From: an uncultured Pseudorhodoferax sp.
GTDB lineage: Bacteria; Pseudomonadota; Gammaproteobacteria; Burkholderiales; Burkholderiaceae
Reading direction: 5' to 3'
Assembly: GCA_913776795.1 (NCBI GenBank)
Contig: CAJYRH010000565.1
Coordinates: forward strand, 1 to 7,921
DNA: 7,921 bases
Of this stretch, positions 1 to 6,714 are shown piece by piece; position 1 is the stretch's first letter; the number at the start of each line of letters is the position of its first letter. The notes beneath the pieces were generated by a model. It saw only the letters and a program-made list of their open reading frames with translations, had not been told where the DNA came from and did no database searches. Position numbers and translations under genes: made by a program.

Positions 1-127
<127 letters not shown>

Positions 128-141
128 GCGGAGCGAACACC

Positions 142-456
142 ATGAGCAGCAAGCAAAAGATCCGCATCCGCCTGAAGGCTTTCGATTACAAGCTGATCGA
201 CCAGTCCGCAGCCGAGATCGTCGACACCGCCAAGCGCACCGGCGCCATTGTCAAGGGCCCCGTGCCCCTGCCGACGCGCATGAAGCGTTTCGACATCCTG
301 CGTTCGCCGCACGTCAACAAGACGAGCCGCGACCAGTTCGAGATCCGCACGCACCAGCGCCTGATGGACATCGTCGACCCGACCGACAAGACCGTCGACG
401 CGCTGATGAAGCTGGACCTGCCAGCTGGCGTGGACGTCGAGATCAAGCTGCAATAA
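142..456 (+). CDS. rpsJ: 30S ribosomal protein S10
   Basis: S10 is a 30S head protein that also acts as NusE in transcription antitermination with NusB. The product is 104 aa, against about 103 in the family. It starts [20 protein letters not shown], and the extended loop around residues 52-70 ([20 protein letters not shown]) is intact. I chose the ATG at 142: an in-frame GTG at 124 overlaps the tuf stop and would add six residues (MSGANT) absent from the family, while a purine-rich GAGCGGAG precedes 142. The gene sits 14 bases after tuf and is followed by a hairpin with a T-run, so it looks like the last gene of the tuf transcript rather than the first gene of the S10 unit. Confidence 0.98.
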   Translation: MSSKQKIRIRLKAFDYKLIDQSAAEIVDTAKRTGAIVKGPVPLPTRMKRFDILRSPHVNKTSRDQFEIRTHQRLMDIVDPTDKTVDALMKLDLPAGVDVEIKLQ

Positions 457-477
457 ACGCGGCCCGATCCGCTCCCG

Positions 478-521
478 ATAGCCCGGAGTTGCCGTTTCGG
501 CGGCTCCGGGCTATAATTTTT
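478..521 (+). terminator. Hairpin plus T-run after rpsJ, candidate intrinsic terminator
   Basis: A near-perfect inverted repeat covers 478-514. The 5' arm is 478-494, the loop is TTT (495-497), and the 3' arm is 498-514. All 17 positions pair; two (489-490 with 502-503) are U.G wobbles in the + strand RNA. The arms are mostly G+C, and the hairpin is followed by AA and TTTTT (517-521). This is the form of a Rho-independent terminator for the tuf-rpsJ transcript, 21 bases after the rpsJ stop. The U-run is short and set off by two As, so it may be partial. It is interleaved with a promoter. Confidence 0.65.
489..517 (+). promoter_or_regulatory. Sigma70-type promoter for the rplC-rpsQ unit
   Basis: A -35 element TTGCCG (489-494, four of six consensus bases) is followed after exactly 17 bp by a perfect -10 TATAAT (512-517). 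The expected start site is near 524, giving a leader of about 105 nt before the rplC ATG. The -35 lies in the 5' arm next to the hairpin loop, and the -10 overlaps the base of the 3' arm and the T-run. The position, in the only long gap of the ribosomal cluster, fits a promoter for the genes from L3 to S17. This is read from sequence only; no start site is known. Confidence 0.7.
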
Positions 522-523
522 GG

Positions 524-629
524 CTCCGCCCGTCTTGGGTGGGGAATCATCAACCAACTTTCGCATTGTCCCTTCGGGGAACGTTCCGGCCAATTGCAGT
601 TGGGGCGGCGAAAGCCTAGGAGAAAACCA
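524..629 (+). promoter_or_regulatory. Candidate structured 5' leader of rplC
   Basis: The predicted 5' untranslated region holds several short complementary segments. CCGCCC (526-531) can pair with GGGCGG (603-608). A C(UUCG)G tetraloop hairpin has its stem at 569-572 and 577-580. CCAA (590-593) can pair with TTGG (600-603). GGC(GAAA)GCC at 607-616 forms a GNRA hairpin just before the Shine-Dalgarno (AGGAG, 618-622). CTCC (524-527) can pair with GGAG (619-622), which would hide the ribosome site. Some pairings exclude each other, so switching is conceivable. In E. coli, L4 represses the S10 operon through a leader before rpsJ; whether this leader does that job is inference. Confidence 0.35.
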
Positions 630-1304
630 ATGAGTCAAAGCAACTCCCTCGGGTTGCTGGGACGCAAGGTTGGGATGATGCGTTTGTTCACCGACGACGG
701 CGATGCAGTGCCCGTCACGGTGGTCGACGTGTCCAACAACCGCGTGACCCAGGTCAAGACCCAAGAGAACGACGGCTACGTCGCCCTGCAGGTGACGTTC
801 GGCGCACGCCGTGCATCGCGCGTGACCAAGCCGCAAGCCGGCCACCTTGGCAAGGCAGGCGTGGAAGCCGGTGAAATCATCCAGGAATTCCGCGTGACGG
901 CCGACGCCGCTGCGAAGTACGCTGCCGGCGCCACCCTGCCCGTCGCCGAACTCTTCGCCGTGGGCCAGAAGGTGGACGTGCAAGGCACGACCATCGGCAA
1001 GGGCTTCACCGGCACCATCAAGCGTCACCATTTCGGTTCGCAGCGCGCGTCGCACGGTAACAGCCGTTCGCACAACGTGCCGGGCTCGATCTCCATGGCG
1101 CAGGATCCGGGCCGCGTGTTCCCGGGCAAGAAGATGTCGGGCCACCTCGGCGACGACACCGTTACCACCCAAAACCTCGACGTGATCCGCGTCGACGAAG
1201 CCCGTCAGCTGCTGATGATCCGTGGCGCCGTTCCCGGCTCCAAGGGTGGTTTCGTCACGGTCCGTCCGGCCATCAAGGCCAAGACTGAAAAGGGAGCGAA
1301 CTGA
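630..1304 (+). CDS. rplC: 50S ribosomal protein L3
   Basis: L3 is an early-assembling 50S protein that nucleates 23S rRNA folding, and its long loop reaches toward the peptidyl transferase centre. The product is 224 aa, about 15 longer than E. coli L3, partly from a short N-terminal extension (MSQSNS) before [10 protein letters not shown]. Family segments [12 protein letters not shown] (about 124-135) and [13 protein letters not shown] (about 142-154) are present. Gln158 aligns with E. coli Gln150, the residue methylated by PrmB. I chose the ATG at 630 because AGGAG at 618-622 lies 7 bases upstream; an in-frame ATG-less extension back to 489 would translate the promoter hairpin. The stop TGA shares its A with the rplD start, so translation of L3 and L4 is coupled. 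Confidence 0.98.
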   Translation: MSQSNSLGLLGRKVGMMRLFTDDGDAVPVTVVDVSNNRVTQVKTQENDGYVALQVTFGARRASRVTKPQAGHLGKAGVEAGEIIQEFRVTADAAAKYAAGATLPVAELFAVGQKVDVQGTTIGKGFTGTIKRHHFGSQRASHGNSRSHNVPGSISMAQDPGRVFPGKKMSGHLGDDTVTTQNLDVIRVDEARQLLMIRGAVPGSKGGFVTVRPAIKAKTEKGAN

Positions 1305-1927
1305 TGCAGCTCGAACTCCTGAACGACCAAGGCCAGGCTGCGTCCAAGGTGGACGTGCCCGACACCGTGTTCGGTCGTGACTACAACGAAGACCTGGTGC
1401 ACCAGGTCGTCGTGGCCTACCGCGCCAACGCCCGCCAGGGCACACGTGCGCAGAAGGACCGCGAACAGGTCAAGCACTCGACCAAGAAGCCTTTCAAGCA
1501 AAAGGGCACGGGTCGCGCACGTGCCGGTATGACGTCCTCGCCGCTGTGGCGTGGGGGCGGTCGGATTTTCCCGAACATGCCGGACGAGAACTTCACCCAG
1601 AAGATCAACAAGAAGATGTACCGCGCCGGCATGGCGTCCATCTTCTCGCAGCTGGCCCGCGAAGGCCGCCTGGCTGTCGTTGAATCGCTGACGGTGGATT
1701 CGCCCAAGACCAAGGCTCTGGCCGCGCGCCTGAAGGCCTTGAACCTGGCCTCTTCGGTCATGGTCATCGCTGACGAAGTCGACGAGAACCTGTACCTGGC
1801 CTCCCGCAACCTGGCCAACGTGCTGGTTGTCGAGCCGCGCTACGCCGACCCCGTGTCGCTGGTGCATTACAAGAAGGTTCTGGTGACCAAGGCCGCCATG
1901 GACAAACTCAAGGAGATGTTCGCATGA
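1304..1927 (+). CDS. rplD: 50S ribosomal protein L4
   Basis: L4 binds 23S rRNA, and its internal loop lines the polypeptide exit tunnel with L22. In E. coli it also represses its own operon at both transcription and translation. The product is 207 aa, close to the usual 200-206. The basic tunnel loop spans about residues 45-95, with [19 protein letters not shown] and later WRGGGRIF, the family hallmark. The start overlaps the rplC stop by one base (TGATG), with AAGGGAG at 1290-1296 as ribosome site. The end overlaps rplW by four bases (ATGA). Its presence here makes the leader upstream of rplC a natural place to look for feedback control. Confidence 0.98.
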   Translation: MQLELLNDQGQAASKVDVPDTVFGRDYNEDLVHQVVVAYRANARQGTRAQKDREQVKHSTKKPFKQKGTGRARAGMTSSPLWRGGGRIFPNMPDENFTQKINKKMYRAGMASIFSQLAREGRLAVVESLTVDSPKTKALAARLKALNLASSVMVIADEVDENLYLASRNLANVLVVEPRYADPVSLVHYKKVLVTKAAMDKLKEMFA

Positions 1928-2247
1928 GCTCCTCCAAGACGACGCAATTCGACGAAGGCCGTCTGATGCAGGTGCTGGTTGCGCCTGTCGTCTCCGAGAA
2001 GGCCACCATGGTCGCCGAGAAGTCCAACGCCGTCACCTTCAAGGTGCTGCAGGACGCGACCAAGCACGAGATCAAGGCCGCAGTGCAACTGCTGTTCAAG
2101 GTCGAGGTGAAGGGTGTGTCCGTGGTCAACACCAAGGGCAAGACCAAGCGCTTCGGCAAGTCCATCGGCCGCCGGGACAACGTGCGCAAGGCGTACGTCA
2201 CCCTGCAACCGGGCCAGGAACTCCAACTGACCGGGGAGGCTGCATAA
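1924..2247 (+). CDS. rplW: 50S ribosomal protein L23
   Basis: L23 sits at the mouth of the exit tunnel, where trigger factor and the signal recognition particle dock. The product is 107 aa, with an N-terminal extension of about seven residues compared with E. coli. The docking segment [10 protein letters not shown] is at about 20-29, and Glu25 aligns with E. coli Glu18, which contacts trigger factor. The [13 protein letters not shown] segment near the C-terminus is typical. The start codon overlaps the rplD stop (ATGA), and a strong AAGGAGA (1910-1916) lies inside rplD. The stop is one base before the rplB start. Confidence 0.97.
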   Translation: MSSSKTTQFDEGRLMQVLVAPVVSEKATMVAEKSNAVTFKVLQDATKHEIKAAVQLLFKVEVKGVSVVNTKGKTKRFGKSIGRRDNVRKAYVTLQPGQELQLTGEAA

Positions 2248-2248
2248 C

Positions 2249-3073
2249 ATGGCCGTCATCAAGATGAAGCCCACCTCGCCAGGCCGTCGCGGCATGGTGA
2301 AGGTGACGCGTGACCACCTGCACAAGGGTGGCGCGCACGCGCCCCTGCTGGAGCCGCAATTCCAGAAGGCCGGCCGCAACAACAACGGCCACATCACGAC
2401 CCGTCACAAGGGTGGTGGCCACAAGCACCACTACCGCGTGGTGGACTTCGTGCGCAACAAGGACGGCATCCCGGCGAAGGTCGAACGCATCGAGTACGAC
2501 CCGAACCGTTCCGCCCACATTGCGCTGGTGTGCTACGCCGATGGCGAGCGCCGCTACATCATTGCCCCGCGCAATGTTGAAGTCGGTGCGACGCTGCTGT
2601 CGGGTGCTGAAGCGCCGATCCGTGCAGGCAACACGCTGCCGATCCGCAACATCCCCGTCGGTTCGACGATCCACTGCATCGAGCTGCAGCCGGGCAAGGG
2701 TGCGCAGATCGCGCGTTCCGCCGGTGCTTCGGCCACGCTGCTGGCTCGTGAAGGCACGTACGCCCAGGTGCGTATGCGCTCCGGCGAAGTGCGCAAGATC
2801 CACATCGAGTGCCGCGCCACCATCGGCGAAGTCGCCAACGAAGAGCACAGCCTGCGCCGTCTGGGCAAGGCCGGTGCCACCCGCTGGCAAGGCATCCGTC
2901 CGACCGTTCGTGGCGTCGTCATGAACCCGGTGGATCACCCGCACGGTGGTGGTGAAGGCAAGACCGGTGAAGGTCGCCACCCCGTCGACCCGTGGGGCAA
3001 CCTGACCAAGGGCTATCGCACCCGCAACAACAAGCGCACGCAGGTGATGATCGTGTCGCGTCGCAAGAAGTAA
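2249..3073 (+). CDS. rplB: 50S ribosomal protein L2
   Basis: L2 is a highly conserved 50S protein needed for subunit joining and peptidyl transferase activity. The product is 274 aa, the standard length. The N-terminal half has the RNA-binding fold ([20 protein letters not shown], about 47-66). The C-terminal half has the invariant [13 protein letters not shown] (about 225-237), in which His230 aligns with the functionally important E. coli His229. The end, VSRRKK, is typical. GGGGAGG at 2233-2239 serves as ribosome site inside the end of rplW. Only one base separates it from rplW, and ten from rpsS. Confidence 0.98.
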   Translation: MAVIKMKPTSPGRRGMVKVTRDHLHKGGAHAPLLEPQFQKAGRNNNGHITTRHKGGGHKHHYRVVDFVRNKDGIPAKVERIEYDPNRSAHIALVCYADGERRYIIAPRNVEVGATLLSGAEAPIRAGNTLPIRNIPVGSTIHCIELQPGKGAQIARSAGASATLLAREGTYAQVRMRSGEVRKIHIECRATIGEVANEEHSLRRLGKAGATRWQGIRPTVRGVVMNPVDHPHGGGEGKTGEGRHPVDPWGNLTKGYRTRNNKRTQVMIVSRRKK

Positions 3074-3083
3074 GGGATAGCAC

Positions 3084-3362
3084 ATGACCCGCTCTCTCAA
3101 GAAGGGTCCCTTCGTGGACCATCACCTGGTTGCCAAGGCCGACAAGGCCGTGACCACCAAGGACAAGAAGCCGATCAAGACCTGGTCGCGTCGCTCCATG
3201 ATCCTGCCCGAGTTCATCGGTCTGACGATCGCCGTGCACAACGGCAAGCAGCACGTTCCGGTCTACATCACCGACCAGATGGTCGGTCACAAGCTGGGCG
3301 AGTTCGCACTGACCCGTACCTTCAAGGGTCACCCTGCGGACAAGAAAGTCCAGAAGAAGTAA
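3084..3362 (+). CDS. rpsS: 30S ribosomal protein S19
   Basis: S19 is a 30S head protein that pairs with S13 and contacts L5 across the subunit bridge near the A-site tRNA. The product is 92 aa, the usual length, and starts [15 protein letters not shown]. The conserved segments [20 protein letters not shown] (about 32-51) and [16 protein letters not shown] (about 68-83) are intact. A ribosome site AAGGGA (3072-3077) is six bases before the ATG. It lies between rplB and rplV in the usual S10 order. Confidence 0.98.
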   Translation: MTRSLKKGPFVDHHLVAKADKAVTTKDKKPIKTWSRRSMILPEFIGLTIAVHNGKQHVPVYITDQMVGHKLGEFALTRTFKGHPADKKVQKK

Positions 3363-3371
3363 GGAATGACC

Positions 3372-3701
3372 ATGGAAACACGTGCAGTCCTGCGGGGTGT
3401 CCGTCTGTCGGTCGACAAGGGTCGTCTGGTGGCGGACCTGATCCGCGGCAAGAAGGTGGATCAGGCGCTGAACACGCTGCAATTCACGCAGAAGAAGGCC
3501 GCCGTCATCATCAAGAAGGTGCTGGAGTCCGCGATCGCGAACGCCGAGCACAACGACGGTGCCGACATCGACGAACTGAAGGTCAAGACCATCTACGTCG
3601 AACAAGGTGCCACGCTCAAGCGTTTCACCGCGCGCGCCAAGGGCCGCGGCAACCGCATCAGCAAGCCCACGTGCCACGTGTACGTGACGGTTGGCAACTG
3701 A
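3372..3701 (+). CDS. rplV: 50S ribosomal protein L22
   Basis: L22 spans from the outer surface of the 50S subunit to the exit tunnel, where its beta-hairpin narrows the lumen opposite L4; changes in that hairpin are a known route to macrolide resistance. The product is 109 aa, the usual length. The hairpin is at about 80-98 ([17 protein letters not shown]). An in-frame ATG at 3366 is possible, but AAGGA (3361-3365) touches it directly, while the ATG at 3372 has a 6-base gap and yields METRAV, matching the MET start of E. coli L22. The ribosome site overlaps the rpsS stop, so the two are translationally close. Confidence 0.97.
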   Translation: METRAVLRGVRLSVDKGRLVADLIRGKKVDQALNTLQFTQKKAAVIIKKVLESAIANAEHNDGADIDELKVKTIYVEQGATLKRFTARAKGRGNRISKPTCHVYVTVGN

Positions 3702-3715
3702 GAGGCTGGAAAGTT

Positions 3716-4573
3716 ATGGGACAGAAAATCCATCCGACCGGCTTCCGCCTTGCGGTGAGCCGCAACTGGTCCAGCCGTTGGTACGCCAGCAACAATGACT
3801 TCGCCGGCATGCTGGCCGAAGACATCAAGGTGCGCGAGTACCTGAAGGCCAAGCTGAAGAACGCGTCTGTTTCGCGTGTGCTGATCGAGCGTCCTGCCAA
3901 GAACGCACGCATCACGATCTTCTCGGCACGTCCGGGCGTCGTGATCGGCAAGAAGGGCGAGGACATCGAGAACCTCAAGCGCGAACTGGCCAAGCAGCTG
4001 GGCGTGCCGGTGGCCGTCAACATCGAAGAAGTGCGCAAGCCCGAAATCGATGCCAAGCTGATCGCCGACAGCATCACCCAGCAGCTGGAAAAGCGCATCA
4101 TGTTCCGCCGCGCCATGAAGCGTGCGATGCAGAACGCGATGCGTCTGGGCGCCCAGGGCATCAAGATCATGTCCGCCGGCCGTCTGAACGGCATCGAAAT
4201 CGCCCGTACCGAGTGGTACCGCGAAGGCCGTGTGCCCCTGCACACGCTGCGCGCGGACATCGACTACGGCGTGTCCGAAGCCAAGACCACCTATGGCGTC
4301 ATCGGCGTCAAGGTCTGGGTCTACAAGGGTGACACCCTGGGCCGTGGCGATGCGCCGGTGGCGCAGGAGCCGCGTGCCGAGGAAGAGCGTCGTCCGCGTG
4401 GTCCGCGTCGCGATGGCCGCCCGGGTGACCGTCCTGCCAACCGCGGCCCCCGCCGCGACGGTGGTGAGCGCCCCAGTGAAACCGCAGGCGCGAATGCGCC
4501 GAAATCTACCGTTCAGCGCGTCCGCAAGGTAGCCGCGCCTGCAGCTGGTGCTGCCGACGGTAAAGGAGAGTAA
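3716..4573 (+). CDS. rpsC: 30S ribosomal protein S3 with long basic C-terminal tail
   Basis: S3 lies at the mRNA entry channel of the 30S subunit and, with S4 and S5, gives the ribosome its helicase activity. The product is 285 aa against 233 in E. coli. It starts [12 protein letters not shown], and the KH-type motif VVIGKKGED is at about 75-83. Arg131, Arg132 and Lys135 ([10 protein letters not shown]) correspond to the helicase-related basic residues of E. coli. After about residue 212 there is a low-complexity tail of roughly 70 residues rich in Arg, Gly, Pro, Asp and Ala, including [12 protein letters not shown] and [13 protein letters not shown] chose the ATG at 3716, 14 bases after the rplV stop, because a frame start at 3671 would overlap rplV and add 15 non-family residues. 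Confidence 0.98.
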   Translation: MGQKIHPTGFRLAVSRNWSSRWYASNNDFAGMLAEDIKVREYLKAKLKNASVSRVLIERPAKNARITIFSARPGVVIGKKGEDIENLKRELAKQLGVPVAVNIEEVRKPEIDAKLIADSITQQLEKRIMFRRAMKRAMQNAMRLGAQGIKIMSAGRLNGIEIARTEWYREGRVPLHTLRADIDYGVSEAKTTYGVIGVKVWVYKGDTLGRGDAPVAQEPRAEEERRPRGPRRDGRPGDRPANRGPRRDGGERPSETAGANAPKSTVQRVRKVAAPAAGAADGKGE

Positions 4574-4575
4574 TC

Positions 4576-4992
4576 ATGTTGCAACCCGCTCGCCGCAAGT
4601 ACCGCAAAGAGCAAAAGGGCCGTAACACGGGCATCGCCACGCGTGGCAGCTCGGTCGCCTTTGGCGATTTCGGCCTGAAGTGCACCGACCGCGGCCGCCT
4701 CACGGCGCGCCAGATCGAGTCGGCCCGTCGTGCGATTTCCCGCCACGTCAAGCGTGGTGGCCGCATCTGGATCCGCGTGTTTCCGGACAAGCCCATCTCG
4801 CAAAAACCTGCCGAAGTGCGGATGGGTAACGGCAAGGGCAACCCCGAGTACTACGTGGCCGAGATCCAGCCCGGCAAGATCGTGTTCGAAATCGTCGGTG
4901 TTCCCGAAGAGCTCGCCCGCGAAGCGTTCCGCCTGGCTGCTGCCAAGCTGCCGCTGCGCACGACCTTCGTGACGCGCATGATCGGCCAGTAA
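4576..4992 (+). CDS. rplP: 50S ribosomal protein L16
   Basis: L16 is a late-assembling 50S protein that helps position tRNA between the A and P sites. The product is 138 aa, close to 136 in E. coli. The conserved [22 protein letters not shown] block (about 39-60) and [14 protein letters not shown] (about 65-78) are present. Arg82 in [10 protein letters not shown] aligns with E. coli Arg81, the residue hydroxylated by the YcfD oxygenase. The ribosome site AAGGAGAG (4563-4570) is inside the end of rpsC, only two bases separate the two genes, and the next gene starts 14 bases on. Confidence 0.98.
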   Translation: MLQPARRKYRKEQKGRNTGIATRGSSVAFGDFGLKCTDRGRLTARQIESARRAISRHVKRGGRIWIRVFPDKPISQKPAEVRMGNGKGNPEYYVAEIQPGKIVFEIVGVPEELAREAFRLAAAKLPLRTTFVTRMIGQ

Positions 4993-5006
4993 GCGAGGAG
5001 ACCTGA

Positions 5007-5228
5007 ATGTCCAAGATCACGGAATCCCGCAAGAACCTGCAAGCCAAGGACGTGGCCGGCCTCGAAGCCGAAGTCAAGGCGCTGCAGAAGGCCCATTTCG
5101 GGCTGCGCATGCAAAAGGGCACGCAGCAGCTGAACAACACCGCGACGCTGCGCAGCACGCGTCGCGAGATTGCGCGCGCCAAGACCATCCTGGCCCAGAA
5201 GCGCAGCGCCGATGCGGCCGCCAAGTAA
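5007..5228 (+). CDS. rpmC: 50S ribosomal protein L29
   Basis: L29 is a small two-helix protein beside L23 at the tunnel exit, where it helps form the docking platform for trigger factor. The product is 73 aa, somewhat longer than the usual 60-65; the extra residues are at both ends, including a C-terminal [10 protein letters not shown]. The family core is clear: [17 protein letters not shown] followed by [10 protein letters not shown] (about 34-63). A strong ribosome site GAGGAGA (4995-5001) is five bases before the ATG. It is followed by rpsQ after 11 bases. Confidence 0.96.
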   Translation: MSKITESRKNLQAKDVAGLEAEVKALQKAHFGLRMQKGTQQLNNTATLRSTRREIARAKTILAQKRSADAAAK

Positions 5229-5239
5229 GGAGTAGCACC

Positions 5240-5509
5240 ATGACGGAAGCCAAACCCTCCCTCAAGCGCACTCTGATCGGCAAGGTCGTCAGCGACAAGC
5301 GCGCCAAGACGGTGACGGTGCTGATCGAGCGCCGCGTCAAGCACGAGCTCTACGGCAAGATCGTGGCCCGTTCCAGCAAGTACCACGCCCACGACGAAAA
5401 GGGCGAGTACAAGATGGGCGACACCATCGAGATCACCGAAAGCCGGCCGATCTCCAAGACCAAGACATGGGTTGCGACCCGTCTGGTCCAGAAGGCCCCC
5501 GAGCTTTGA
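5240..5509 (+). CDS. rpsQ: 30S ribosomal protein S17
   Basis: S17 is a primary-binding 30S protein with an OB fold that stabilises helices 7 and 11 of 16S rRNA. The product is 89 aa, in the normal range. Family blocks include [20 protein letters not shown] (about 11-30), [19 protein letters not shown] and [20 protein letters not shown] perfect AAGGAG (5227-5232) overlaps the rpmC stop, seven bases before the ATG. It is the last gene of the transcription unit: a strong terminator begins 32 bases after the stop, and the gene downstream is not ribosomal. Confidence 0.98.
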   Translation: MTEAKPSLKRTLIGKVVSDKRAKTVTVLIERRVKHELYGKIVARSSKYHAHDEKGEYKMGDTIEITESRPISKTKTWVATRLVQKAPEL

Positions 5510-5541
5510 CGGCTTGCCGGTCATCCCGGCGAAGCACCCCG

Positions 5542-5575
5542 AAAACGGCCCACAATGTGGGCCGTTTTTGTTTTT
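5542..5575 (+). terminator. Intrinsic terminator of the S10 ribosomal operon
   Basis: A perfect 12-bp stem has arms at 5542-5553 and 5557-5568 (core CGGCCCAC paired with GTGGGCCG) and a three-base loop, AAT. The T-rich run TTTTTGTTTTT (5565-5575) completes the + strand terminator, 32 bases after the rpsQ stop. A smaller hairpin (GCCGG/CCGGC, 5516-5530) lies just before it. This is the textbook form of a Rho-independent terminator and marks the end of the rplC-rpsQ transcript. The reverse strand has only a four-T run after the stem, so it is probably weaker in that direction. Confidence 0.93.
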
Positions 5576-5598
5576 CAACCCCCAAGAGGAGATCGCAC

Positions 5599-6105
5599 AT
5601 GATCCAAGTCGGTGACAGCCTGCCCAGCGCCACGCTGATGGAGTATTCCGAGGTCGAAGGCGAGGGCTGCAGCATCGGCCCGAACCCGGTCGACGTGGCC
5701 AAGGCCAGCGCAGGCAAGACCATTGCGCTGTTCGCGCTGCCAGGTGCCTTCACGCCGACCTGCTCTGCCAAGCATGTGCCGGGCTACGTCGAGAACCAGG
5801 CCGCGTTCAAGGCCGCGGGCGTGGATGAGATCTGGTGCGTGAGCGTGAACGACGCCTTCGTGATGGGCGCGTGGGCGCGCGAGCAGAAGACTGCCGGCAA
5901 GGTCCGCATGTTGGCCGACGGGAGCGCCGACTTCACCAAGGCGACCGGCCTGACGCTGGATCTCACGGCGCGTGGCATGGGCCTGCGCAGCAACCGCTAC
6001 TCGATGCTAGTGAAGGATGGCAAGGTGGCCGCCTTGAACGTCGAAGGACCTGGCAAGTTCGAGGTCAGCGACGCTGCTACGCTGCTCAAGCAAGCCCAGG
6101 GCTGA
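5599..6105 (+). CDS. Peroxiredoxin, Prx5 type (thiol peroxidase)
   Basis: This is a cytosolic thiol peroxidase that reduces hydrogen peroxide or organic hydroperoxides. The product is 168 aa, the usual size for the Prx5 group. The active-site motif is PGAFTPTC: Pro48, Thr52 and the peroxidatic Cys55. Arg133 in RYSMLVKDGKV is the expected active-site arginine. The motif CVSVNDAFVMGAW (from Cys80) is typical of the subfamily. There is no cysteine in the C-terminal region where human PRDX5 has its resolving Cys151; the other cysteines are Cys24 and Cys80, so it may act as a 1-Cys enzyme using glutathione or glutaredoxin (inference). I chose the ATG at 5599 because AAGAGGAGA (5584-5592) lies six bases upstream and GDSLPSATL is a family-like start. 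Only 23 bases separate it from the terminator T-run. No signal peptide is seen. Confidence 0.93.
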   Translation: MIQVGDSLPSATLMEYSEVEGEGCSIGPNPVDVAKASAGKTIALFALPGAFTPTCSAKHVPGYVENQAAFKAAGVDEIWCVSVNDAFVMGAWAREQKTAGKVRMLADGSADFTKATGLTLDLTARGMGLRSNRYSMLVKDGKVAALNVEGPGKFEVSDAATLLKQAQG

Positions 6106-6126
6106 TGGCCGAGGGGGCCTGACCAC

Positions 6127-6609
6127 TCACAGTTCGGCCTTCAGGTAGTGCGCGCCCGCCATAGGGTTGTGGTAGTAGGGCGGCACTTCTTCGAACCCCA
6201 GTTCCTCGTACAGCGCGCGGGCGGCTTCCATGTCGTCCAGTGTGTCAAGCAGCACACAGCCGTACCCGGCGCGGCGGCCGAAATCCAGCGCCTGTTCGGC
6301 CAACAGGCGCCCGAGGCCGAAGCCGCGGAAGGCCTTGCGCACGTACAGGCGCTTCATCTCGCAGGCGTTGGCATAGTCCGTGTCGTCCAGCGGACGCAGT
6401 GCGCAGCAGCCCGCGACGGCATCGTCCACCAGCGCAAGCAACAGCGTGCCGCGCGGCGCGACATAGACGCCGGGCAGCGATGCGATCTCGGCGTCGAATT
6501 GCTGGAATGCCAAGTCAATGCCGAGACTGTCGGCGTACTCCGCAAAGATCTCACGCGTCGCGCTCAGCAACACGGGGTCGTCGGGCTGGATGATGCAGAT
6601 CCGGGGCAT
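6127..6609 (-). CDS. GNAT-family N-acetyltransferase
   Basis: The product is probably a cytosolic acetyl-CoA-dependent acetyltransferase; its substrate cannot be told from sequence. From the ATG at 6609 it is 160 aa. It carries the GNAT acetyl-CoA motif RGFGLG (about 95-100), with the preceding strand EMKRLYVRKAF. Later segments are LLDTLDDMEAARALYEELGF and the PPYYHNP that often follows in this subgroup. An in-frame GTG at 6636 would add nine residues (169 aa). Neither start has a good ribosome site, and I prefer the ATG because the family usually begins close to the first strand (PRICIIQPDD). It converges on the peroxiredoxin gene, with 21 bases between the stops, and lies downstream of the TlpA-like gene on the same strand, so the two could share a transcript. 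Confidence 0.88.
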   Translation of the reverse strand: MPRICIIQPDDPVLLSATREIFAEYADSLGIDLAFQQFDAEIASLPGVYVAPRGTLLLALVDDAVAGCCALRPLDDTDYANACEMKRLYVRKAFRGFGLGRLLAEQALDFGRRAGYGCVLLDTLDDMEAARALYEELGFEEVPPYYHNPMAGAHYLKAEL

Positions 6610-6714
6610 CGGCTGGCTGGCGGCGGGCAAAGGCACGTCTCAGTGTAGCGAGTCCCACTCAGGCAACAAACCTGCGGGGACCAACACCGCGGGTAGCAAT
6701 ACTGGGAGTCAGCC

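Noticed and set aside
489..629. An upstream in-frame extension of rplC adding 47 residues
   Set aside because: It would start on a TTG inside the promoter -35 box, has no ribosome site, and the added residues are unlike any L3; the ATG at 630 has a good AGGAG.
186..1445. A 419-codon open frame on the - strand across rpsJ, the promoter gap and rplC
   Set aside because: It is antisense to two certain ribosomal protein genes, is Arg/His-rich and resembles no family; it is a by-product of GC-rich codon use.
2198..3100. A 300-codon open frame on the - strand opposite rplB
   Set aside because: It is fully antisense to L2, whose motifs are intact; a shadow frame.
3366..3371. The upstream ATG of rplV
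   Set aside because: The Shine-Dalgarno touches this ATG with no spacer, while the ATG at 3372 has a 6-base gap and matches the usual MET start of L22.
6106..6126. A bidirectional terminator between the convergent peroxiredoxin and acetyltransferase genes
   Set aside because: Only a 4-bp GGCC/GGCC pairing with a GAGGG loop is present and there is no T-run on either strand.
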